A stretch of 64,000 nucleotides of DNA, taken from Leptofilum sp965223285. Lineage in GTDB: Bacteria > Chloroflexota > Anaerolineae > Promineifilales > Promineifilaceae. A model generated the notes under the pieces. The model saw only the letters and a program-made list of their open reading frames with translations. It had not been told where the DNA came from and ran no database searches. The position numbers and the translations under genes were made by a program. Below, one piece after another: positions 16,675 to 24,283 of this stretch. Where the stretch lies: assembly GCF_965223285.1 (NCBI RefSeq), contig NZ_OZ244997.1:1240001-1304000 (forward strand), given 5' to 3'. The stretch's first letter is position 1. Each line of letters begins with the position of its first letter.

Positions 16675-19422
16675 ATGATTGTGAAGTTGGCAAAAAATCA
16701 CTCTGGCAAAACCCCCTCGTTTGTTCGTTTCAACTTGATTTGGCTGCTTTTTTGTTCACTGGTGGTTTGGTGTTGGGGAACGGTCGTTCCCACCCAAGCT
16801 AGCACCATCAGCCAAAACAACCCTCAATTGGCACAGCTTACCGCTCAGGCGCAGGAGGCAGGCAGCGTGCGCGTCATTGTGCAGCTCGATTTGCCCTTTC
16901 GGCCCGAAGCTGATTTAGAAGATGCCCAAGCTGTGCAGACACAGCAGCTAGATATTGACAGCTTACAGCAAAGCGTGCTAAATGTCTTGGCCGATAGCGA
17001 CGTCAATATTGTAGCTGCTTACCAGTATATTCCGTATTTGGCGTTAGAACTGGATGCGGCCGCTTTAGAAACATTGGCCAGCTTGCCGCAGGTAGTAGCG
17101 ATTGAAGAAGATATCCCCGTACCGCCCACACTTAGCACAAGCGTCCCGGTGATTGGCGGCGATTTGGCATGGGTCAGTGGCTACACAGGTGCAGGCCAAA
17201 CCGTAGCCGTTTTAGACACGGGTGTGGATACCGCTCATGCTGCTTTTACTACAGGCGGCAGCCGCATTGTGTCCGAGGCATGTTACTCCACCACAAACGA
17301 GGGCTATGGAGCAACCACAGTTTGTCCGGGCGGTGTGGAAGAATCAACGGCCGCTGGCTCCGGGATTGATTGCACGGCCGAAGTGGGGTCGAGCAACAGC
17401 AAAGCCCAATCTGATTGCAGCCACGGCACCCACGTAGCCAGCATTGCCGCTGGGGATAACGGCGGCAGCGTTGTGGGTGTAGCCCCAGATGCCAACATTA
17501 TTGCTATTCAGGTGTTTTCTTTGTTCAATAACACCACGTATTGCGCGGGGTACTCTAACTGTATGCTGACCTTCACTAGCGACCAGATTTTGGGGCTAGA
17601 GCGCGTTTATGCGCTGCGCGACACATACGACATTGCCAGCGTGAACATGAGCCTGGGTGGGGGGCAATATTTTGCCGCCTGCGATAGCGACGGCCGTAAA
17701 GCCGCCATTGACAATTTACGCGCCGCAGGCATTGCCACCGTTATTGCCACCGGCAACAATGGCTACCGCGACAGCATGAGTGCCCCTGGCTGCATTTCCT
17801 CCGCCATCAGCGTGGGAGCCACTGACAATGCCGATAACGTGGCTTCATTCTCCAATATTGCCCCGTTTGTAGATTTACTAGCACCCGGTGTGAACATTTA
17901 TGCGGCCGTTCCCAATGGCCTCAGTACAAAATCCGGCACCTCGATGGCGACGCCGCACGTGACAGGGGCCTGGGCCTTGCTCAAGCAGGCAATGCCGGGT
18001 GCCTCGGTGGATGATGCGCTGGCCGCGTTTCAGGCGGGGGCGGTGTTGGTGGATGATGATCGCAGCAGCGGCACGGTGACCAACATGCCACGCATCAACG
18101 TGAACAATGCCATCAACGGCTTTGTCACTGGCCTCACGGTAGACGTGACGGGTTCGCAAAGCTATTTGCTACCGCAAGATGAGGTCGAGCTGACCCTAAC
18201 AATCAGCAACGACACGGGCGATGCGGCCAGCAATGTGACGGTCAGCACCCCCATGCCGTCGGATTTATCACTCGATAACGGATCGCTGAGTGGGGATGCG
18301 GCAGTTTCCAACGGAACCATCACCTGGACAACAGGGCAAACGCTCTCCCCCGGTCAATCGTTGGTGCGCACGGCCGTATTCACAGTAAAAAGCAGCGCAT
18401 CGGCTGGGGAAATTATTTTTACCGCCACGGGCAACTCGCCAGATATGGATGAAGCGCGGCAAGGTACGGCCGTTCTCAACATCAACGAGGTAGTGGGCTG
18501 CGACTTTAGCGATGGGTTTGAGTCTGGTAATTTGAGTGCAGCGTGGGAAACGGCCGTTACTGCTGAAGGCCGCGTGCAGGTGTCAGATGGATTGGCCGCT
18601 AGCGGCAGCTACAGTGCCGTGCTGGATGATAGCATTGCCGGAGGCGACTATTCCGAAGCCGCTCTTATTCTCACCGCCGATTTGACTGGGCAAGCTGAAG
18701 TAATGCTTGATTTCAACTGGCATGACCTGGGGGACGAGTACCATGCTGATTTTGACGGGGTGTTTGTGCGGGAGCAGCCGGGTGATGCCTGGGTGAAGGT
18801 GTACGATTTTGTTGGCAGCAACCATGACAATTTTCAAGCGGGCCAAATTGCGTTAGAAACGGCCGTTGCCAACAATGGCCTCACGCTGACTGATCGGTTC
18901 CAGATTAAATTTGGCTTTTACGATAACTTCTCCTTCAATGCCAGCAGCATCAGCGGTGGCGACGGGTATGCCATCGACGACGTCCGCTTGACCTGCGTGC
19001 CGCGCGGCTTGGCCGCGTCACAGCAAAGTGACAACCCGAATCCACAGCCAGGTGATGCGGTCAATTTCCAAATCACCGTGACCAACAACGAAACCATCAC
19101 GGCTACTAACACCGTTATTAACTTCTTCATGGCAGATGGCATGCAGCTAAATGGGGAGGTGGTGGTGGATACGGGAACGGCCGTTTCTGGCAGTTTTGGC
19201 AGCAATCCCCCGTTGGTTGCCAGTGGACTCACCATTGGCCCTGGCGAACAGGTGATTGTTACTATCCCTACGACTGTTTCTCAAGATTTGGCTCCAGGCA
19301 CGATTCTGGAGAATGTGTTGATTATTAGCAGCAACGAATTTGGTAGCCCTCCACCTGTAACACAAGAAATCGTCGTGCAGGCCGGAGGATTTGCCGTGTA
19401 CATTCCAACGGTCATTCGTTAA
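16675..19422 (+). CDS. Secreted subtilisin-like serine protease (S8) with DUF11 repeats
   Basis: About 915 residues. A signal peptide, an I9-type propeptide (SVRVIVQLDLPF ... VVAIEEDI), then the S8 domain with catalytic Asp in VLDTGVDTAH, His in DCSHGTHVASIAAG, oxyanion Asn in ATGNNG and Ser in GTSMATPHVTGAW. After the protease come a DUF11-like Ig repeat, a jelly-roll-like domain with paired Cys, a second DUF11-like repeat, and the tail FAVYIPTVIR, a motif that may mark surface proteins in this organism. An extracellular protease. Start candidates are TTG 16657, ATG 16675 and GTG 16681; GGAGA is best placed for GTG 16681. Confidence 0.92.
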   Translation: MIVKLAKNHSGKTPSFVRFNLIWLLFCSLVVWCWGTVVPTQASTISQNNPQLAQLTAQAQEAGSVRVIVQLDLPFRPEADLEDAQAVQTQQLDIDSLQQSVLNVLADSDVNIVAAYQYIPYLALELDAAALETLASLPQVVAIEEDIPVPPTLSTSVPVIGGDLAWVSGYTGAGQTVAVLDTGVDTAHAAFTTGGSRIVSEACYSTTNEGYGATTVCPGGVEESTAAGSGIDCTAEVGSSNSKAQSDCSHGTHVASIAAGDNGGSVVGVAPDANIIAIQVFSLFNNTTYCAGYSNCMLTFTSDQILGLERVYALRDTYDIASVNMSLGGGQYFAACDSDGRKAAIDNLRAAGIATVIATGNNGYRDSMSAPGCISSAISVGATDNADNVASFSNIAPFVDLLAPGVNIYAAVPNGLSTKSGTSMATPHVTGAWALLKQAMPGASVDDALAAFQAGAVLVDDDRSSGTVTNMPRINVNNAINGFVTGLTVDVTGSQSYLLPQDEVELTLTISNDTGDAASNVTVSTPMPSDLSLDNGSLSGDAAVSNGTITWTTGQTLSPGQSLVRTAVFTVKSSASAGEIIFTATGNSPDMDEARQGTAVLNINEVVGCDFSDGFESGNLSAAWETAVTAEGRVQVSDGLAASGSYSAVLDDSIAGGDYSEAALILTADLTGQAEVMLDFNWHDLGDEYHADFDGVFVREQPGDAWVKVYDFVGSNHDNFQAGQIALETAVANNGLTLTDRFQIKFGFYDNFSFNASSISGGDGYAIDDVRLTCVPRGLAASQQSDNPNPQPGDAVNFQITVTNNETITATNTVINFFMADGMQLNGEVVVDTGTAVSGSFGSNPPLVASGLTIGPGEQVIVTIPTTVSQDLAPGTILENVLIISSNEFGSPPPVTQEIVVQAGGFAVYIPTVIR

Positions 19423-19513
19423 CAAACTGCACAAAGACGGCGAGCCAAGATTAGCTGCCCCAATGCCACTTCATTCAATTATTCACTGTCGCTAAAACGC
19501 TCACCCATCGCAA

Positions 19514-19551
19514 AAAAAGCAGACCGAGTTCGTTTACCCGGTCTGCTTTTT
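19514..19551. terminator. Bidirectional rho-independent terminator
   Basis: A perfect 13-bp stem, 19514-19526 against 19539-19551, with a 12-nt loop. The stem core is AGCAGACCG, flanked by A and T runs on both sides. It separates the convergent subtilase and cyclic-diphosphoglycerate synthetase genes and can serve both. Confidence 0.9.
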
Positions 19552-19574
19552 GTTGGTTTTCAGTTCAGGTTGGT

Positions 19575-20906
19575 TTAGCCGAATCGCTCTTTGAGTAAGT
19601 CTGCCAATGCGGGTTGGCCGATCCCTTGGTACTCGTACCGAACGCGCTGGCTGGGTAGCTTGATGTTAACAATCTTGCCCAAATCAATCGGTGTGGCGAT
19701 GATAACCAGTTCTGCATCCGAGCGGTTGATGGTTTCTTCCAGATCAGCAATTTGGTCGCCGCCGTAGCCCATTGCAGGTAACACGGTGCCGGTGCCAGGG
19801 TATTTTTGGTAGGTAGCGGCGATGGATCGAACGGCAAATGGCCGTGGATCAAGTATCTCGGCCGCACCAAACTTCTGGGCTGCGACTACGCCCGCGCCGT
19901 AAGCCATCTCGCCATGGGTGAGGGTGGGGCCATCTTCTACCACCAGCACGCGCTTGCCGCGAATCGCTGCTGGATCGTCCACAAAAATGGGGGAAGCTGC
20001 CTGAATAACGGTGGCATCTGGGTTCACGCTGCGGATGTTATCTTGCACGGTGAGGACGTTTTGGAAATCGGCCGTATCTACCTTGTTGAGGATAACGGCC
20101 GCTGCCAATCGCAAGTTGGTCTCGCCGGGATGATAGCGCAGCTCATGCCCTGGTCGGTGCGGGTCTGTCACCACAATGTGGAAATCAGACAGATAAAACG
20201 GCAAATCGTTGTTGCCGCCATCCCAGATGATGATGTCTGCTTCTTTTTCCGCTTCGCGCAAAATCGCCTCGTAATCAACGCCCGCATATATGACGGCGCC
20301 GCGCTCGACGTATGGTTCATACTCTTCCCGCTCTTCGATGGTGCAGTCGTGCCGATCCATATCTTCATAGGTGGCAAAACGCTGAACGGCTTGCGCTGCC
20401 AGATTGCCATACGGCATGGGGTGACGAACGGCGACAACGTTTTTGAAGCCCAGCTCTTTTTGCAAAACTTCTAGCACGTAGCGTGAGGTTTGGCTTTTGC
20501 CGCAGCCGGTGCGTACCGCGCAAATGGATACGATTGGCTTGCTCGATTTGAGCATCGTGAGGCGGGGATTCATGAGCCGGAAGCCAGCTCCAGCCGCCAG
20601 GACGCGAGACGCCAGGTGCATTACGTACTCATGCGAGACGTCCGAATAGGAGAAGTAAACATCGTCAATTTGGTGTTGACGAATGAGGTCTTCCAGTTGG
20701 TCTTCTGGGTAGATGGGGATGCCTTCGGGGTAAAGTGGGCCGGACAGTTCGGGGGGATAGCGACGGCCGTCTATATTGGGAATTTGTGTGGCGGTAAAGG
20801 CTACCACTTCAACCTGGTCATTGTGACGCAGGGCGGTGTTAAAATCATGAAAATCGCGGCCAGCGGCCCCCATAATCAAGACGCGCTGGCGTTTTTGGTT
20901 TGGCAT
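19575..20906 (-). CDS. Cyclic 2,3-diphosphoglycerate synthetase-like P-loop protein
   Basis: A 443-residue protein of the cyclic 2,3-diphosphoglycerate synthetase family. Walker A-like RTGCGKSQTS lies near residue 140, after an N-terminal Rossmann-like domain (RVLIMGAAGRDFHDFN). Further conserved text: VRHPMPYGNL, IIWDGGNNDLPF, VVTDPHRPGHE and VVEDGPTLTHGEM. In methanogens the enzyme uses ATP to cyclise 2,3-diphosphoglycerate; many bacterial homologues carry the name without proof, so the reaction here is open. ATG 20906 follows an ideal AGGAGG and was chosen over the frame to 20966. The ribosome binding site is inside a hairpin. Confidence 0.82.
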   Translation of the reverse strand: MPNQKRQRVLIMGAAGRDFHDFNTALRHNDQVEVVAFTATQIPNIDGRRYPPELSGPLYPEGIPIYPEDQLEDLIRQHQIDDVYFSYSDVSHEYVMHLASRVLAAGAGFRLMNPRLTMLKSSKPIVSICAVRTGCGKSQTSRYVLEVLQKELGFKNVVAVRHPMPYGNLAAQAVQRFATYEDMDRHDCTIEEREEYEPYVERGAVIYAGVDYEAILREAEKEADIIIWDGGNNDLPFYLSDFHIVVTDPHRPGHELRYHPGETNLRLAAAVILNKVDTADFQNVLTVQDNIRSVNPDATVIQAASPIFVDDPAAIRGKRVLVVEDGPTLTHGEMAYGAGVVAAQKFGAAEILDPRPFAVRSIAATYQKYPGTGTVLPAMGYGGDQIADLEETINRSDAELVIIATPIDLGKIVNIKLPSQRVRYEYQGIGQPALADLLKERFG

Positions 20907-20908
20907 GT

Positions 20909-21006
20909 AAAACCTCCTAGGTTTTATGTAATCGGCATCTTGCCCGATTACTTTGGTAAACCGCACCGAACAAACAGTGCCTTGCTTTGAAAATTTTGTG
21001 CGGTTT
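20909..21006 (-). promoter_or_regulatory. Structured leader of the cDPG synthetase-like gene
   Basis: Three consecutive perfect inverted repeats in the leader: 20998-21006 with 20958-20966 (9 bp, AAACCGCAC/GTGCGGTTT), 20944-20951 with 20928-20935 (8 bp, GTAATCGG/CCGATTAC), and 20919-20925 with 20909-20915 (7 bp, AAAACCT/AGGTTTT). The last one contains the Shine-Dalgarno AGGAGG (20913-20918). This suggests control of translation initiation. Confidence 0.5.
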
Positions 21007-21097
21007 GCTTAGAAATGTGGGATTCTGCCGGGTAGTTATGTTGCCCAACAGGTAAACCCAGTGTACTTAGGTTAGGTAGACTGGCTGCTAACAATTG

Positions 21098-21358
21098 TCA
21101 CGGCTTGCGGTGAAGTTTGTCAGGAATTGGTGGTTTTGTGGGCAGGGTGAAGTAGAAAATGCTGCCGCGTTCGGTGCTAGCTTCATAGCCAACTTCACCG
21201 CCTAGCTTTTCAATGATGCGCTTGACGATGGCCAAACCCAGGCCGTGACTATCGTTAGTGGTGCCCGTTTTGGGTATCTGGTTGAACTCATGGAATAAGT
21301 TGGCTCTGAATTCGTCTGGGATTCCGGGTCCATTATCTTTAATCCAAAAGCGAGCCAT
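21098..21358 (-). pseudogene. Histidine kinase remnant (HATPase_c C-terminal part)
   Basis: An 86-residue frame that contains only the end of a histidine kinase ATPase domain: the G1 box DNGPGIP, F box (LFHEFNQI) and G2 box GLGLAIVKRIIEKLGGEVG. The N box, the phospho-acceptor His and any sensor domain are absent, and the sequence before its ATG is an unrelated inverted repeat. No ribosome binding site is seen. It is most simply the 3' remnant of a deleted kinase gene. A free-standing ATPase-like fragment with its own function is unlikely. Confidence 0.75.
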
Positions 21359-21403
21359 GAGCGAACAATAGTGGACAGTGCCCTGTGCAGCCGTTTTCTT
21401 CCC

Positions 21404-21443
21404 AAGTAAGCGGGCAACTGAAACGAAAGTTGCCCGCTTACTT
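21404..21443 (-). terminator. Perfect 16-bp inverted repeat, probable terminator
   Basis: AAGTAAGCGGGCAACT (21404-21419) and its exact complement (21428-21443) are separated by 8 bases. It lies 15 bases beyond the stop codon of the Ddn-like gene. There is no clear T run, so a deletion scar or protein-binding site is an alternative to a terminator. Confidence 0.55.
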
Positions 21444-21457
21444 AGTGCCTATGTTCG

Positions 21458-21901
21458 TTACTGCTTGAGCAGTGGGTTTTTAGAAGCAGCAGTTGGAGTC
21501 AAAATGATGACAGGAATGGTACGCGATACTTTTCGGGCATACTCGGCAAAGAAAGTGTGCTGGGCAGCCATTTTTTCATACAGTTGGCTTCGTTCTGGCT
21601 CTTCAGCAACCGCAGCGGTGGCTTCTACCAGTTGTGTGCCAACTTCTATGCTGACCTGCGGATTGGCCACTAAATTGTAATACCAGTCGGGGTGCGTCGG
21701 TGCGCCTCCTTTTGAGGCGATAATGATATAGCGATCCCCGTCTGCCATGTAAATAAGCGGGTTAAGCCGAGGCAGGCCGCTCTTGGCACCAGTAGTATGC
21801 AACAGCAGCAGTGGCCTTTCGCTGAAAAAGCCGCCGACCTGCCCGCTATTGGCACGGAACTCTTCAATAATCTCTTTGTTTCTGTCTTTGGGATCGCTCA
21901 T
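21458..21901 (-). CDS. Deazaflavin (F420)-dependent nitroreductase family protein (Ddn-like)
   Basis: A 147-residue split-beta-barrel protein of the Ddn family. Recognisable text: EEFRANSGQVGG, LLLLHTTGAKSGLPRLNPL, YIIIASKGGAPTHPDWYYNL and ANPQVSIEVG. Family members reduce quinones or nitro compounds using coenzyme F420H2; this implies the host makes F420, which cannot be checked here. Cytoplasmic, possibly membrane-associated. Single gene, followed by a large inverted repeat. Confidence 0.9.
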   Translation of the reverse strand: MSDPKDRNKEIIEEFRANSGQVGGFFSERPLLLLHTTGAKSGLPRLNPLIYMADGDRYIIIASKGGAPTHPDWYYNLVANPQVSIEVGTQLVEATAAVAEEPERSQLYEKMAAQHTFFAEYARKVSRTIPVIILTPTAASKNPLLKQ

Positions 21902-22002
21902 ATAATCTGCTTCGCTTATCTACTTCGTTTATTTTACACTCAAAACTCAAATCAATTATCGTTGCGGATGGCAAGCCTCCGTCAGTGACAATTTCCGAAT
22001 GA

Positions 22003-22395
22003 CTACGGCAATTCGTACTCAAATATGTAAGTGTGTTTACCATGTTCAACGTGGATTGTCATTCTCCCAGCTAAATTTGTTAACTCGGCCGTACCCGAAT
22101 CCGGTACGACTTCCAGCACGAGGCGGCTTTCCCTGGCGTTCATGATGCCAAAGTGTTGCAGGACAAACGTGCCGCGCTTGCCGCGCAGCGTGCCGCTTAC
22201 CTGCTCGATGGCTACGTAGCCGGCCGCACCTTCAACGGCCGTCATCGCCGTAAGCATTTCGCCTATGCTGATGGCAGCAAGGTCGCCCTGAAACGTTTTG
22301 TTTATCGACATGCGACCAAGCGATACGCCGTCACTGCCTGGAGCGTAGGCCTCGAGCGGCTGTAGATTGACTTCAAATTCACCTGTTGCTTGCAT
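22003..22395 (-). CDS. DUF3224 domain protein
   Basis: A 130-residue beta-rich protein with the DUF3224 pattern: N-terminal MQATGEFEVNLQPLE, SINKTFQGDLAAISIGEML and VEQVSGTLRGKRGTFVLQH-like text (here AIEQVSGTLRG), then LTNLAGRMTIHVE and HTYIFEYELP. The family is thought to form an allene-oxide-cyclase-like barrel; no activity is known. GGAG precedes the ATG. It is the last gene of a minus-strand run with the 77-aa protein and DinB. Confidence 0.82.
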   Translation of the reverse strand: MQATGEFEVNLQPLEAYAPGSDGVSLGRMSINKTFQGDLAAISIGEMLTAMTAVEGAAGYVAIEQVSGTLRGKRGTFVLQHFGIMNARESRLVLEVVPDSGTAELTNLAGRMTIHVEHGKHTYIFEYELP

Positions 22396-22445
22396 ATTTT
22401 CTCCAATTTAAGTGGTTTTGGCTCCAAATGGTCACCGGACTGAAC

Positions 22446-22679
22446 TCATTTGTTTTGCCTTTCGTTGCCGCGTTTGAAATTGCCCGTGGCTTTCGCCATG
22501 ACTAATTGTGCTTCCTTGTGGGGCAGCCCCGCGATTCTGACCAAAAACTTTTGCGCCTGTTTGCCTTTCAAAATCTTAACCTGCTTGCCCTGCCATTGAA
22601 TAAAAACTTTGCCGTCTTTACCTTCACGGTAGGTGAAGACTTCATCATCAAGAATGCCTCGCTTGTCTACATTTGCCAT
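22446..22679 (-). CDS. Conserved small hypothetical protein (77 aa)
   Basis: A basic 77-residue protein: FTYREGKDGKVFIQWQGKQ, KILKGKQAQKFLVRI, then KATGNFKRGNER. It resembles short uncharacterised proteins found in several soil bacteria. No known domain, signal or membrane segment. AGGAG, overlapping the stop codon of the DinB gene, serves its ATG, so the two genes are likely cotranslated. Confidence 0.72.
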   Translation of the reverse strand: MANVDKRGILDDEVFTYREGKDGKVFIQWQGKQVKILKGKQAQKFLVRIAGLPHKEAQLVMAKATGNFKRGNERQNK

Positions 22680-22688
22680 CTCAAACTC

Positions 22689-23195
22689 CTACCTTGCCTT
22701 ACCCACCCAGCCCGGGGCCGAACCCACTTTCTGCCCCAGAAAGAGGCTCAACTGTGCCGCGTGTTCCTGCACATGGCGCAGGTTGTAAATGTGCAGTTCG
22801 GCAACGCTTTTTATGCGCCAATTGAGGCGAACGCGCTGCGGCGTGGTTGGGTCTGTTAAATTTGCGAGTGTGGTCTGGCATTTGGAACGGCCGTACACCA
22901 AATACGCTCTCAGCTCATCCTTGGTGTACACCCGTTCAGGCAACAACCCTGCTTCAAACTCTGATAAGGTGAAAGGGGCGGGTGGGGCAAAGTTTACGGC
23001 CGTTTCAGACAGATAAAAATCGAGCCAGAAAAGCGCATGATAGGCAATATTCCAAAACTCGGCAAATCCAGGGTCTATCCCCTGTTCATGATAGAGCGGC
23101 TCCTGCCAGAGTTCGTCGGGGCAAGCCTGTATGGCATTGTCCAGCATATCAATGGCCGCCCCGAATTGATTCCAAATGATTTCTTTCCAGGTCAT
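22689..23195 (-). CDS. DinB-family (DinB_2-like) protein
   Basis: A 168-residue four-helix protein of the DinB/YfiT superfamily: text starting MTWKEIIWNQFGAAIDMLDNAI, a metal-site His in NIAYHALFWLDFYL, and the HxxxH-like pair in LRHVQEHAAQLS near the C-terminus. Members bind a divalent metal and many act as thiol-dependent transferases or hydrolases; the original DinB is DNA-damage-induced. Function here is unassigned. It is followed after 9 bases by the 77-aa gene. Confidence 0.85.
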   Translation of the reverse strand: MTWKEIIWNQFGAAIDMLDNAIQACPDELWQEPLYHEQGIDPGFAEFWNIAYHALFWLDFYLSETAVNFAPPAPFTLSEFEAGLLPERVYTKDELRAYLVYGRSKCQTTLANLTDPTTPQRVRLNWRIKSVAELHIYNLRHVQEHAAQLSLFLGQKVGSAPGWVGKAR

Positions 23196-23216
23196 AGTTT
23201 TTCCGGTTCTCCTAAA

Positions 23217-23918
23217 TCAAAAATGAACATTAATTTGTAGCGCATCGGCAACTTGTTGAGTGAATTGGGCTACGGTGTCACTTTCAGTTCTCGTGCAAAT
23301 TCTAATGTTGTTTTCTAGACATTCTTGCAAGATGGTTTGGGTGATCCGCGCATCGAACTCAATGAATGTTTGCCATGCTGTTTCGGGCCTAGGCAGTTGA
23401 TCGATCATTGCTCTCATGCCGCGCCGTTCCTCATTTTCGTTCCAAATTTCACGGCTGGTAAGCCCTGGCCTGGCTAGACAAACAATCTGTTTCGGTGGCA
23501 ATACTTGAGCAAGGATGGCTGGGTTGCAGACGCCGCCATCGATCAGCAGAGTGGCATCAGATTCCATCTTTTCTACATCTTCAACCAGCAGGTCAAGATA
23601 TTCTACTAGAGCAGCTTGGTTAAAGTTGTTGAATTCATCCCAGGTTTTATTGAGCAACCAGGCTAATCCGTTTGGTGCAGCTACCCATGATTTATTGACG
23701 GGATGACGTGTTTGGCTGAAACGGCCGTGATACGTTCCGTAAATATGGGCATCCATGTCGTAGAGTGGCAAATTAAATCGTTGAGAGAGTCTTTGGCAAA
23801 TAGTTGTTTTGCCGCTGCCCGCACCCCCAACCACCCAAAATATATTCCGTCGTTTGGACACTGCCTTCTGGGCGTTTTTGAGTAGGCTGGCATTAATAGT
23901 AAAGCACAATGTCTTCAA
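23217..23918 (-). CDS. P-loop nucleotide-binding protein (kinase-like)
   Basis: Up to 233 residues. Walker A is GGAGSGKTT, followed by text typical of small-molecule kinases and shikimate/adenylate-kinase-like P-loop proteins (YDMDAHIYG; a Walker B-like TLLIDGG; RPGLTSREIW). The substrate is unknown. The frame opens at TTG 23918 and overlaps the DUF433 gene by 26 bases; a GTG near 23861, just before the P-loop, is an alternative start. The N-terminal 20 residues are therefore uncertain. It lies between a DUF433 gene and a DinB-like gene in one run. Confidence 0.7.
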   Translation of the reverse strand: MKTLCFTINASLLKNAQKAVSKRRNIFWVVGGAGSGKTTICQRLSQRFNLPLYDMDAHIYGTYHGRFSQTRHPVNKSWVAAPNGLAWLLNKTWDEFNNFNQAALVEYLDLLVEDVEKMESDATLLIDGGVCNPAILAQVLPPKQIVCLARPGLTSREIWNENEERRGMRAMIDQLPRPETAWQTFIEFDARITQTILQECLENNIRICTRTESDTVAQFTQQVADALQINVHF

Positions 23919-24114
23919 ACTGGCTCAATTCGCTGGCAAAGGCGAGGGCGGCGTGAATATCTTCACGCTTGATATTGGGGTAATCTTCCAGAATCATTTC
24001 AGCCGTATCTCCGGCGGCCAAAGCACCCAAGATGGTTGAAACCATGACCCTTGTGCCTTTGATGACTGGCTTGCCATGACAAACCAGTGGATTTAATTCA
24101 ATTCGTTCGTGCAT
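23893..24114 (-). CDS. DUF433 protein (VapB45-like antitoxin family)
   Basis: A 73-residue protein with the DUF433 pattern: ERIELNPLVCHGKPVIKGTRV, VSTILGALAAGDTAEMIL and DYPNIKREDIHAALAFA. The domain is a small DNA-binding fold, usually the antitoxin partner of a DUF5615 (PIN-like) toxin. Here no such toxin follows; the next gene encodes a P-loop protein. ATG 24114 and ATG 24123 are both possible (AAGGA upstream favours 24114). Confidence 0.85.
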   Translation of the reverse strand: MHERIELNPLVCHGKPVIKGTRVMVSTILGALAAGDTAEMILEDYPNIKREDIHAALAFASELSQFEDIVLYY

Positions 24115-24186
24115 AATCTTCATATCCTTTCCCACTAGAATGCGTACAGGATACCATAAGTTGGCAACTCTGTAATCGTCGGTTCA

Positions 24187-24283
24187 GCGTAACTATGCAG
24201 ACATGCGATTTCTTGCAGTCGAGTTGACAAGTGCGTCATCGTGAAAGAAATCGCATGTCTTGTCGGGAACTTGAGTAGTTACG
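24187..24283. repeat. Two-part inverted repeat at the 3' end of uvrA
   Basis: AGACATGCGATTTCTT (24199-24214) and its exact complement (24245-24260) form a 16-bp stem with a 30-nt loop. An outer pair CGTAACT (24187-24193) and AGTTACG (24277-24283) extends it, and the outer right arm covers the uvrA stop codon. No T run follows, so it may be a processed 3' end or an inserted palindromic element. Confidence 0.55.
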
